Assembly: GCA_027315045.1 (NCBI GenBank)
Contig: DAHUZS010000103.1
Coordinates: forward strand, 1-38,204
DNA: 38,204 bases
Direction: 5' to 3'
Source: Acidimicrobiaceae bacterium
GTDB taxonomy: Bacteria > Actinomycetota > Acidimicrobiia > Acidimicrobiales > RAAP-2
The stretch's first letter is position 1. Each line of letters starts with the position of its first letter. Under the pieces are notes generated by a model, which was not told the DNA's origin, did not search any database, and was given only the letters and a program-made list of their open reading frames with translations. Position numbers and translations under genes: made by a program. Of the stretch, positions 7,558 to 14,965 are shown piece by piece.

Positions 7558-8703
7558 TCAAGCGACCCGAACGTCACGGTCGATACCGAGCTCTTCGACG
7601 GGCAGCTTGGTCCGTTGGACCCGATTGAGCCCGGCCCGCTCGCAACGGGCGAGATAGGACGTCAGCACCTTGGCCTGGAGTTGGGCGAGCATCGGGAACC
7701 CCACCTCCTCGACCTTGTCGACGCCACCGGCCAACAGGACCGCCAGCGCCTCGGTGGTGTCGGTCTGGGTTCCGAAGGCGACCAGCATCTGCTCACCGTG
7801 GTCGAGCGCCTCGTGGATCTCCTCGGCCAGGTCCGGGTCGTGCTCGATGGCGTAGCGCAGGTGCAGGGTGCCGTAGGCGACGTGACGGGCCTCGTCTTGC
7901 ATGGTGAGCCGGAAGATGCGCTTCTCGACCTCGGTGGGGGCAATGAGCTCGCCCTGGCGGAACAGGTCGAGGACGAACCCCTCGCCCAGTAGGTGCATGA
8001 GCGCCGACGCTTGGGCGAAGGTCCGGGCCTGCAAGATGGTGCGGAGCAACTCCTCGGTGCCCTTGCGGGAGTAGAGCAACCCCCCGCCGTTGACCAGCGC
8101 CCGCTTCCGGAAGACCTCGGTGTGCCGCGCCTCGTCCATCACCTGGGTGGCGAGGAACATCTTCGCCTCGAGCAGGTCGTGGTTGATCCTCCATAGCCAC
8201 TTGGCCGGCAGGTCCGTGGCGATCATCTCGACCTCGGAGAGCAGGGTGCAGATCTGGCACACCGCGCGTTCGAGCTCCTCGGGGAGCGGGGCAACCTCGC
8301 CCCAGGGAATGTCTCTGGTCGCCGACCACTGGCGGGCAACTGCCTCCTCGTAGAGCTCGTAGACGTTCTCCGCCCACACGTGGGACTTGTCGTTGATCAG
8401 GTAGCCCATGTCCGGGACATCGGCGTCGATGTCGGCCCCGCGTGGCGCCATGGTCCGGCGGGGCGGGTGGTCGGGCACCGCACCGTAGGTGCCCACGGCG
8501 ATGTCGGCCATGGTGAGACCCTTCGAGCTCGGCTTGGCCCGCACGCCCCACTCGCTCCTCGTTCCCCGGAGCCATGCCCAGTCGAGCGGCGCGCCCGAAG
8601 GTGAAATCGCCGGGAGAGTGTGGCCGTTCCACGCCACCGTCGGGTTCCCCCCTTCGGCCGCCGGTGTCCGCCTGCCGAGGTCCTGAGCTGTCTGAGAAGC
8701 CAT
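7558..8703 (-). CDS. Ferritin-like diiron oxygenase/desaturase-type protein
   Basis: The 381-aa protein carries a full set of candidate diiron ligands on four helices: Glu157 or Glu159 in LLSEVEMIATDL, Glu191 and His194 in DEARHTEVF, Glu241 in LLGEGFVLDLF, and Glu271 and His274 in DEARHVAYG. Two ExxH motifs with Glu between them match the ribonucleotide-reductase-R2/AurF-like ferritin superfamily. The first 100 residues are Pro/Arg-rich and unlike known domains. The start at 8703 follows AAGGGG by 6 nt. It is the first gene of an operon with an SCP2-like protein, a zinc-ribbon protein and a ferredoxin, which suggests O2 activation for oxidation of a lipid-like substrate. Substrate and product are unknown. 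Confidence 0.8.
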   Translation of the reverse strand: MASQTAQDLGRRTPAAEGGNPTVAWNGHTLPAISPSGAPLDWAWLRGTRSEWGVRAKPSSKGLTMADIAVGTYGAVPDHPPRRTMAPRGADIDADVPDMGYLINDKSHVWAENVYELYEEAVARQWSATRDIPWGEVAPLPEELERAVCQICTLLSEVEMIATDLPAKWLWRINHDLLEAKMFLATQVMDEARHTEVFRKRALVNGGGLLYSRKGTEELLRTILQARTFAQASALMHLLGEGFVLDLFRQGELIAPTEVEKRIFRLTMQDEARHVAYGTLHLRYAIEHDPDLAEEIHEALDHGEQMLVAFGTQTDTTEALAVLLAGGVDKVEEVGFPMLAQLQAKVLTSYLARCERAGLNRVQRTKLPVEELGIDRDVRVA

Positions 8704-8743
8704 GGTCTGCCCCTTCCCTGGGTGCCCCCCGAGGCCGTTGCCT

Positions 8744-8805
8744 CTACGACCTACGTAGTTCTACGGTTTTCTACTCTATGTGTAGTTAAGCCATAACGTG
8801 TAGTG
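8744..8805 (-). promoter_or_regulatory. Promoter/operator region of the diiron operon
   Basis: The AT-rich stretch holds CTACG at 8744, the palindrome CTACGTAG at 8751-8758, CTACG at 8761, CTAC-7 nt-GTAG at 8771-8785, and GTAGTG at 8800. On the minus strand ACTACAC occurs twice, 18 bp apart. A TAGAGT box (8778-8773, minus) is a -10 candidate with a short leader to the ATG at 8703. The repeats look like a regulator-binding site. No regulator gene is adjacent. Confidence 0.5.
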
Positions 8806-8913
8806 GAATCCTAACGAAATCGGCGGAGGGCGCGAGGGCGTGCGCTGGGGCCCAGGCCGCCTCTAGTCGGGGTGGGTTCGACCTGGGCATAGACGCGGCA
8901 GGTCAGGGAGCGC

Positions 8914-8937
8914 GCAGCCCCTGGTGAGGGGCGCTGC
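8914..8937 (-). terminator. Hairpin downstream of the F420-type oxidoreductase gene
   Basis: GCAGCCCCT (8914-8922) pairs with AGGGGCGCTGC (8927-8937) around a GGTG loop, with a 2-nt bulge. It starts 16 nt after the stop at 8953. There is no T-run. It probably ends the 11938-8953 transcript. Confidence 0.5.
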
Positions 8938-8952
8938 GTCGAGGGTCGAGTC

Positions 8953-9960
8953 CTAGATCTTCTTGAACTCCGCCAGGACCTGGCCCAGGTGCTCGGCCTC
9001 CATCCGGTAGGGGGCGTAGAAGCTGAACCGGTCGACCAGGTCGCCGAAGCGCTCACCGACCTTGGCCGGGACCTCGTCGATGGGGCCGACCACCGCGAAG
9101 GCGTCGAGCATCTCGTCGGTGATGAGCTCACCCATCGCTTCCCACTCGCCCCGCTTGGACATCACGTTGAGCTGATCGCCGAGCTCACCCCAGCCGTGGA
9201 GTTCGAGGACTCCCCGGTACGCGGGGGTGGACCCGTAGAAGGCGATCTGGCGCTTGGTGGCCGTCTTGGCCTGCTCGAGCTGTTCCCCGTGGCCGGTGAC
9301 CACGAACCCCGGGTAGGCCACGGTCAGGTCGGACCGGGCCTTCCCGGCCTTGGCCGCCCCCCGTTCCAGCGCTGGGATGGTCACCTCGCGCAGGTACCGG
9401 TAGGTGGTGAACCCGTGCACGATCATGCCGTCCCCGGCCTCACCGGCCACCTCGGTCATGCGTTCGCCCACGGCGGCCAGGATGATCCGGGGGTGTCCGT
9501 GGGGGTTGGGGCCCGGGTTGAAGAACGGCGTCATCAGGGTGTGGGTGTAGAAGTCGCCCCGGAAGTCGAGCTTGGTGCCGTGCTCCCAGCAGTCCCAGAT
9601 GGCCCGAATGGCGAGCAGCATCTCGCGCATGCGGGCAGCCGGGTGCGACCACTCCATGGAGAAGCGCTTGGTGATGTGCGGCTTGATCTGGGAGCCGAGA
9701 CCCAAGATGAAGCGGCCCTTCGAGATGAGCTGGAGGTCGTTGGCCATCATCGCCAGGTTCATCGGGTTCCGGGCGAACGCGACCGCGATCGCGGTACCGA
9801 GCTCGAGGCGCTCGGTCGCCTCGGCCGCGACGGCGAGGGGCAAGAAGGGGTCGTGGCCGGTCTCGGCGCTCCACGCGCCGTCGTAGCCCAGCTCCTCGGC
9901 CTCTCGCGCCGCCTGGCCGACCCCACTCGAGCTGAAGCCGATGCCGCCGTCAATCTTCAT
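8953..9960 (-). CDS. LLM-class F420-dependent oxidoreductase
   Basis: The 335-aa protein belongs to the luciferase-like TIM-barrel family and matches the TIGR03617 type in its N-terminus and in LELGTAIAVAFARNPMNLAM, GRFILGLGSQIKPHITKRF and PRIILAAVGERMTEVAGEAG. Such proteins usually use coenzyme F420 to oxidise or reduce small organic substrates; the substrate here is unknown. The ATG at 9960 follows AGGAG by 7 nt. It is the last of three minus-strand genes (phosphotransferase, PAC2, LLM), 42 nt after the PAC2 stop. F420 use fits an actinobacterial host. Confidence 0.9.
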   Translation of the reverse strand: MKIDGGIGFSSSGVGQAAREAEELGYDGAWSAETGHDPFLPLAVAAEATERLELGTAIAVAFARNPMNLAMMANDLQLISKGRFILGLGSQIKPHITKRFSMEWSHPAARMREMLLAIRAIWDCWEHGTKLDFRGDFYTHTLMTPFFNPGPNPHGHPRIILAAVGERMTEVAGEAGDGMIVHGFTTYRYLREVTIPALERGAAKAGKARSDLTVAYPGFVVTGHGEQLEQAKTATKRQIAFYGSTPAYRGVLELHGWGELGDQLNVMSKRGEWEAMGELITDEMLDAFAVVGPIDEVPAKVGERFGDLVDRFSFYAPYRMEAEHLGQVLAEFKKI

Positions 9961-10002
9961 GGATTTCTCCTCTCAGGGTCGGCGCCGGGCGCCGCCAGGT
10001 CC

Positions 10003-10887
10003 TCAACGCTCCTCGTCTCGGAGGAACTTCTCCAGCTCCGCGGCCAGCTCATCGCCTGATGGGAGGGTCTCGATCCCGAGTGGGTTGCCCTCCGACGCGT
10101 CGACGGCGTGTTCGAGCTTGCGCACCATCTCGACGTGCTCGCGGTTCGACGCGATCACCTCGTCGACCTGGCGGCGTGAGGCGTCGGCCGCCCGGCGCAG
10201 CTCCGAAGTGTCGTAGCTGAGCCCGGTGACCTTTGCCACCCCGTCGATCAGGGCCGCCGACGCCTCGGGAAAGGCCATCGCGGCGACATAGTGCGGGACC
10301 CGGGCCCAGATGGTGACCATATCGATGGCCGACTCGGCGAAGCCGATCTCGAGCGCCGAGCTCACGCCGGCCGGGACCTCGAGTTCCCCTCGGGTCCGAC
10401 CCACCCGGTCGATCAGTTCGGAGGAGGTGGGAGGCGCTGTCGCCACCAGTCGGACCGGTCTCGTGTGGGGGGCGGGGGCCGGGAAGGCCCCCAGGGCGAC
10501 GACCAGTCGGACCTCGAAGCGCTTGGCCAGCTGGACCGACGCGTCGACAAACCCCCGCCAGTGGAAGTCGGGCTCTGGGACGACCAGGTACAAGACGTCG
10601 CGGCCGGCGGCGTCCTCGGCGGCCCGCAGTTGGGTTTGCGGCCAGGTCATCTCGGTGTTGACCCCGTCGACCAGGTGGACGATCGGTCGGCGCGCCCGCT
10701 GATCCAAGAAGTGGTCGCTGTCGAAGGTGGCGATCAGGTCACTGTCGCTGGCTGCGACCATGGTGGCGACGGCGGTGGCGGCACCGAGGCCGGCATCGAC
10801 CCACCCCTCCAACCCGACGATCAGCACTGGCCGCTCGAGCCTGCGCTCGCTGTGCAGCCGATAGAGAGTCCGTTCCTCCGGGCTCAT
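10003..10887 (-). CDS. PAC2-family protein
   Basis: The 294-aa protein shows the PAC2 pattern: PVLIVGLEGWVDAGLGAATA at the start, DSDHFLDQRARRPIVHLVDG, LYLVVPEPDFHWRGFVDA and VPHYVAAMAFPEASAALIDG. The family is related to eukaryotic proteasome-assembly chaperones; its bacterial role is not established to my knowledge. ATG 10887 gives the natural N-terminus (MSPEERTLYRL); no strong ribosome binding site is visible there. Only 16 nt separate it from the upstream phosphotransferase gene, so co-transcription is likely. Confidence 0.8.
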   Translation of the reverse strand: MSPEERTLYRLHSERRLERPVLIVGLEGWVDAGLGAATAVATMVAASDSDLIATFDSDHFLDQRARRPIVHLVDGVNTEMTWPQTQLRAAEDAAGRDVLYLVVPEPDFHWRGFVDASVQLAKRFEVRLVVALGAFPAPAPHTRPVRLVATAPPTSSELIDRVGRTRGELEVPAGVSSALEIGFAESAIDMVTIWARVPHYVAAMAFPEASAALIDGVAKVTGLSYDTSELRRAADASRRQVDEVIASNREHVEMVRKLEHAVDASEGNPLGIETLPSGDELAAELEKFLRDEER

Positions 10888-10903
10888 GGGACCCAGCGCG
10901 CGA

Positions 10904-11938
10904 TCACCACGCGGCGAGATTCTCGGCCGCGGTCGCGGCCAGGCGGCGAACCGTCTCGGGGTACCCGTCGAAGCCGCCGGTGTCCCCGCCGCCCGCCCCA
11001 CCCAGGTAGCGGGCGTAGACGCCCTGCATGATGCAGGCCAGTTTCCAGTAGCCAAAGGCGGTGAAGAAGGGGAGGGCGGCGACGTCGCGTCCTGACGCCT
11101 TGACGTAGTGCTCGACAATGTCGTGCCGTTTGGCCATGCCCGGCGCCATGGTGGCGGACCCGCCGACCGCACTGCCTTCGTCGCTGCGGTCGTTCCAATA
11201 GACCATCAGCAGGCCCAGGTCGGCCATCGGATCGCCGAGCGTGCAGAGCTCCCAGTCCAAGATGGCCCGCACCTTCGCCTCGTCATTGAAGACGGTGTTG
11301 TCGAGCCGGTAGTCGCCGTGGACGATGCCCACCCCGTGCTGCTCGGGGATCCGCGCCGCCAGCTCTTCGCCGACCCGCTCGACCAGCCCGTCGTAGTCGT
11401 CACCGCCCACGATGCCGTTGCGGAACTGCTCGCTCCAGCGCCGGATCTGGCGTTCGATGTAACCCTCCCTCCGGGCCAGATCGCCCAGCCCGACCTGGTC
11501 GGGATCGATCCGGTGTAGCGAGGCCAGTGTCTCGGCCAGGTTGATGCCGATGGCGAAGCGCTCGTCGGGATCGAACGCGGCTACGACCTGCTCGGCGCTA
11601 CGCAGGATGTGGCCGTCCACGAACTCCATGACGTAGAAGGGAGCCTGGTTGACGGTCTCGTCGGCGCACAGTCCGATCGTCGTCGCCACCGGCACTCCGG
11701 CCGGGCCGAGCGCGCTGATGATCCGGTGCTCTCGGCCCATGTCGTGCGCCGTCGGCAAGACGTGGCTGACCGGAGGGCGTCGCAGTGCCCAGCGGTGGCC
11801 GGCCGCGTCCTCGACCTTGAAGGTCAGGTTGGACCGCCCGCCGGCGATGAGCTGGAAGTCGAGCGGGAGGACCGCATCCTTCACGTTCGCCTGGAACCAG
11901 CGGGAGACATTTTCCTCGTCGATACCCCGGACCGCCAC
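10904..11938 (-). CDS. APH-fold phosphotransferase family protein
   Basis: The protein has the aminoglycoside-phosphotransferase/choline-kinase fold: LIAGGRSNLTFKVED (nucleotide loop), HGDYRLDNTVF (catalytic loop with Asp and Asn) and ILDWELCTLGDP (metal-binding Asp). It resembles the branch linked to acyl-CoA dehydrogenases (ACAD10/FadE36 type), so the substrate may be a hydroxyacyl-CoA rather than an antibiotic. I place the start at GTG 11938 (344 aa), where the family N-terminus VRGIDEENVSRWF begins and a TATCGT box lies 8 nt upstream. An in-frame ATG at 12025 would add 29 residues and overlap the start codon of the divergent thioredoxin gene. Confidence 0.85.
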   Translation of the reverse strand: MAVRGIDEENVSRWFQANVKDAVLPLDFQLIAGGRSNLTFKVEDAAGHRWALRRPPVSHVLPTAHDMGREHRIISALGPAGVPVATTIGLCADETVNQAPFYVMEFVDGHILRSAEQVVAAFDPDERFAIGINLAETLASLHRIDPDQVGLGDLARREGYIERQIRRWSEQFRNGIVGGDDYDGLVERVGEELAARIPEQHGVGIVHGDYRLDNTVFNDEAKVRAILDWELCTLGDPMADLGLLMVYWNDRSDEGSAVGGSATMAPGMAKRHDIVEHYVKASGRDVAALPFFTAFGYWKLACIMQGVYARYLGGAGGGDTGGFDGYPETVRRLAATAAENLAAW

Positions 11939-11946
11939 GGTGAGAG

Positions 11947-12015
11947 ACGATAGTGGGTCCTCTGCGACCAGATCCTGGCGAAGGCGGTCGACCCGGCCGT
12001 TCCACCAGGTAGGGT
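11947..12015. promoter_or_regulatory. Divergent leaderless-type promoters, phosphotransferase and trx
   Basis: On the minus strand TATCGT (11952-11947) lies 8 nt before GTG 11938. On the plus strand TAGGGT (12010-12015) lies 8 nt before ATG 12024. Neither start has a Shine-Dalgarno sequence. The equal spacing suggests both mRNAs begin at or near their start codon. Confidence 0.5.
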
Positions 12016-12023
12016 CCGGGGTC

Positions 12024-12728
12024 ATGATCGACGTGACCGACGACACGTTCGAAACCGCCGTCGTCGAGCGCTCCAGGCAGGTGCCGGTGGTCGTGGACCT
12101 GTGGGCACCCTGGTGCGGACCATGCCGGACGCTCGGCCCCATCCTCGAGCGAGTGGTCGAGGCGACCGGCGGCGCCGTCGAGCTGGCCAAGGTCAACGTG
12201 GACGAGAACCCGAGGGTGTCGGCGACCTTCCAGGTCCAGTCGATCCCGGCCGTCTACGCGTTGGCCGACGCCAAGGTCGTCGACGGGTTCGTCGGTGCCC
12301 TTCCCGAGGCCCAGGTGGCCCAGTTCGTGGCCCGTCTGGCCCCGGCACCGAGCGAGGCCGACCTCCTCGTGGCCGAAGGGGATGAAGCGTCCCTTCGCAA
12401 GGCCCTAGCGATCGAGCACGACCATCCGGGCGCGGTGCTCGCGCTGGCCGGCCTCTTAGTGGACCGAGGCGAGTCCGATGAGGCACTGGGGCTTCTGGCG
12501 CGGATTCCCGAGTCGGCTGAGACCCGGAGCCTCGCCGCCCGGGCCCGCCTGAGCGGGCGAGAGGTGAATGTCGCCGATGACGCCGTCACGCTGCTCGACG
12601 CCCTGCTCGAGCGGGTGCGCGACGACGAAGGGGCACGACAGGAGTTCCTCGACCTCTTGGAGGCGATGGGCCCGGAAGACCCGAAGACCCTGCACTACCG
12701 CAAGGCGCTGTCGGCCCGACTCTTCTGA
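12024..12728 (+). CDS. Thioredoxin-domain protein, CnoX/YbbN-like
   Basis: The 234-aa protein has an N-terminal thioredoxin domain (residues 1-105) with active site WAPWCGPCRTL and cis-proline segment QSIPAVYAL. A helical, TPR-like C-terminal half follows, with pairs such as LAGLLVDRGESDEALGLLAR. This layout matches CnoX/YbbN co-chaperones or holdases. A keeps-both-cysteines active site suggests redox activity. The TGA overlaps the ATG of the folP2-like gene by one base (TGATG), indicating translational coupling in a trx-folP2-holA operon. Confidence 0.85.
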   Translation: MIDVTDDTFETAVVERSRQVPVVVDLWAPWCGPCRTLGPILERVVEATGGAVELAKVNVDENPRVSATFQVQSIPAVYALADAKVVDGFVGALPEAQVAQFVARLAPAPSEADLLVAEGDEASLRKALAIEHDHPGAVLALAGLLVDRGESDEALGLLARIPESAETRSLAARARLSGREVNVADDAVTLLDALLERVRDDEGARQEFLDLLEAMGPEDPKTLHYRKALSARLF

Positions 12729-13561
12729 TGCTCGAGCTGGCGCTCGGGCACAGGTCCTACGACCTGACCCACCGCGCCGTCGTGATGGCGATCCTGAACC
12801 GCACGCCCGACTCTTTCTATGACCATGGGCTGACCTTCGAGCTCGACGCCTTCTGGCGCCGGGCCGAGCAGCTGGTGGCCGAGGGCGCCGACATCCTCGA
12901 CGTCGGCGGGGTCAAGGCGGGTCCGGGGCCCGAGGTCACCGAGGCCGAGGAGCTCGACCGGGTGGTCGGGCCGATCGCCGGCCTGGTCGAGCGGTTCGAC
13001 GTCCCGGTCTCCGTCGACACCTGGCGGGCGTCGGTGGCCAAGGCCGCCTATGAGGCCGGAGCGGTGCTCGGCAACGACATCAGTGGCTTCGGCGACCCGG
13101 CCTATCTCGAGGTGGCGGCGGTGGCCGGCGCCAGCGTGGTCGCCACCCACATCCGCCTGGCCCCCCGGGTTTCGGACCCCGAGCCGGTCTACGGTGACGT
13201 GGTGGCCGAGGTGTCGGCCTTCCTCGAGGACCGGGCGGCGCGGGCGCGCGCTGCGGGCATCGAGCCGGCCCGGATCGTCGTTGACGCTGGATTCGACCTG
13301 GGCAAGACGGCCCTGCAGTCCCTCGAGCTCCTGCGCCATTCCGACGCGTTGGCCGCGCTCGGCCACCCCCTCTTGCTTTCCGCCTCGAACAAGACCTTTC
13401 TCGGCCGGACCCTCGACCTCGACATCGACCAGCGCCGGGAGGCGTCGCTGGTCGCCTGTGCGCTCGGGATGGCGCGAGGAGCACGAGTTCTGCGGGTCCA
13501 CGATGTCGCCGGGGCGGTGCGGGTCCGGGACGTCATGGCCGCGATCTCCGAAGCCGCCTGA
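12728..13561 (+). CDS. folP2: Dihydropteroate synthase homologue, FolP2 type
   Basis: The 277-aa TIM-barrel protein is DHPS-like but of the FolP2 branch: MAILNRTPDSFYD replaces the usual N-V-TPDSFSDGG, DVGGVKAGPG replaces DVGGESTRPG, and SVDTWRASVAKAA, SNKTFLG and RVHDV follow. The Mycobacterium tuberculosis protein Rv1207 (FolP2) shares these exact changes, and as I recall it showed no DHPS activity in vitro. The role is therefore probably not ordinary folate synthesis. It sits between trx and holA, with a TGATG overlap at both ends. Confidence 0.85.
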   Translation: MLELALGHRSYDLTHRAVVMAILNRTPDSFYDHGLTFELDAFWRRAEQLVAEGADILDVGGVKAGPGPEVTEAEELDRVVGPIAGLVERFDVPVSVDTWRASVAKAAYEAGAVLGNDISGFGDPAYLEVAAVAGASVVATHIRLAPRVSDPEPVYGDVVAEVSAFLEDRAARARAAGIEPARIVVDAGFDLGKTALQSLELLRHSDALAALGHPLLLSASNKTFLGRTLDLDIDQRREASLVACALGMARGARVLRVHDVAGAVRVRDVMAAISEAA

Positions 13562-14574
13562 TGTCCTCGGAGACGACGGTGGTCGCCGAGCCGCGCACCG
13601 TGCTCGTGCGGGGCGACGACCCGGCATTGGTCGCCCAGGAGGCTCATCGCGCCATCGGCCGGATGGTCGGGTCCCGGGAGTCAAGCTTCGTGGTCGAAGA
13701 GCACGGGGCGTCCGGCGACGAGCTCGACGTCAAGGCGGTGATCGACGCCTGCCTGACGCCGCCGTTCCTCGGCGACCGCCGGGTGGTGGTGGTCCGGGAG
13801 GCGGGCCGGATCGGTGCTGCCGACGCCGCCGCCCTGGCCGCCGTCGTGGCGGACCCACCACCCTCCACGTTCCTCGTGCTGGTGGGCGGGGGCGGCACGG
13901 TTCCTCAGTCCCTGGTGAAGGCGGTCGGCGCGGCAGGGGAGCTGGTCGACGCGTCCGCCGGGACCGGCCGCGAGCGGACGAGTTGGGTGGCGGCCCAGCT
14001 GCGCGATGCCCCGGTCCGCCTCGACGCCGCCGCCCGGGCCAGGATCCAGGCCCACCTGGGCGATGACCTCGGCCGGCTTTCGGGCATCGTCGACACCCTG
14101 GTAGCCGCCTTCGGCCAGGGAGCCTCGATTTCGGTGGCCCAGCTCGAGCCGTTCTTGGGCAGCGCGGGGTCGGTGCCGCCCTGGGAGCTGACCGATGCCA
14201 TCGACGCCGGCTCGATCCCCCAGGCACTGGGAGCGTTGCGACGGATGCTCGACGCCGGCGGCCGGGCTCCGACCGAGGTGCTGGGCGTCCTGCACCGCCA
14301 CTACGCCAACATGCTCCGGCTCGACGGCCTCGACGAGGTCGATCCGTCCGAAGCAGCGGGCCTCCTCGGGGTGCGCAGCACCTTCGTGGCCAAGAAGGCG
14401 ATGGAGCAGGGGAGGCGCCTCGGCGGCGAGCGCATCGCCCAGGCCACCAATCTCCTGGCTGACGCGGACCTCGACGTGAAAGGCCGGACCGCACTTCCCC
14501 CCGATTTGGTCCTAGAGGTGCTGGTGGCGAGGCTCAGCCGCCAGATGCGCGCCCGCCCGATGTCCCGGCGCTGA
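13561..14574 (+). CDS. holA: DNA polymerase III delta subunit
   Basis: HolA is the clamp-loader subunit that opens the beta sliding clamp. The 337-aa protein has family features: an N-terminal AAA+-like part (FLGDRRVVVVREAGRI; STFLVLVGGG), the middle segment GDDLGRLSGIVDTLVAAFG, and a C-terminal domain with DAIDAGSIPQALGALRRML and RHYANMLRLDGL. It is a divergent family, but neighbouring rpsT is a strong supporting clue. The ATG overlaps the folP2 stop by one base. Confidence 0.9.
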   Translation: MSSETTVVAEPRTVLVRGDDPALVAQEAHRAIGRMVGSRESSFVVEEHGASGDELDVKAVIDACLTPPFLGDRRVVVVREAGRIGAADAAALAAVVADPPPSTFLVLVGGGGTVPQSLVKAVGAAGELVDASAGTGRERTSWVAAQLRDAPVRLDAAARARIQAHLGDDLGRLSGIVDTLVAAFGQGASISVAQLEPFLGSAGSVPPWELTDAIDAGSIPQALGALRRMLDAGGRAPTEVLGVLHRHYANMLRLDGLDEVDPSEAAGLLGVRSTFVAKKAMEQGRRLGGERIAQATNLLADADLDVKGRTALPPDLVLEVLVARLSRQMRARPMSRR

Positions 14575-14580
14575 ACCCGC

Positions 14581-14853
14581 TTACTCGGCCTCGCGGCTGA
14601 GCGCGGCGATCTGGCGCATGAGTCGCGACTTGCGGTTGGCCGCCTGGTTCTTGTGGATCACCCCATGGCTGGCCGCTTTGTCGATCCGCTTCATCGCGAG
14701 CCGCAGCGCCTCGACGGCGTCCTCGGCCCCATCTGCCGTCGCGGCGACCGCCGTCTTGGCCCGGGTGCGCAACTCCGAGCGCACGGCCTTGTTCCGCAGG
14801 CGGCGCTTCTCGTTCTGGCGATTGCGCTTGATCTGGCTCTTGATGTTGGCCAC
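14581..14853 (-). CDS. rpsT: 30S ribosomal protein S20
   Basis: The 90-aa, strongly basic protein begins [18 protein letters not shown] and has the typical S20 three-helix composition, ending in [19 protein letters not shown]. It binds 16S rRNA early in 30S assembly. The start is GTG at 14853. No Shine-Dalgarno sequence is obvious, as in S20 genes with poor initiation signals. It converges on holA with only 6 nt between stop codons. Confidence 0.97.
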   Translation of the reverse strand: MANIKSQIKRNRQNEKRRLRNKAVRSELRTRAKTAVAATADGAEDAVEALRLAMKRIDKAASHGVIHKNQAANRKSRLMRQIAALSREAE

Positions 14854-14883
14854 GTGACGGATCCCGGATCGAAAGAGGTGGAG

Positions 14884-14915
14884 CCTCGGTTGTCCCGAGG
14901 CGGACGCCGAGTCTA
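14884..14915 (-). promoter_or_regulatory. Leader hairpin and -10 candidate of rpsT
   Basis: On the minus strand TAGACT (14915-14910) is a -10 candidate. Downstream of it, the leader contains the hairpin CCTCGG (14884-14889)/CCGAGG (14895-14900) with a 5-nt loop. S20 is known to autoregulate its translation in enterobacteria; whether this hairpin is involved is unknown. Confidence 0.35.
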
Positions 14916-14965
14916 CCAGCGGCCAGACCGACGTCGTGATCGGCGTCGAGTCGGGGAGGGCGCGG

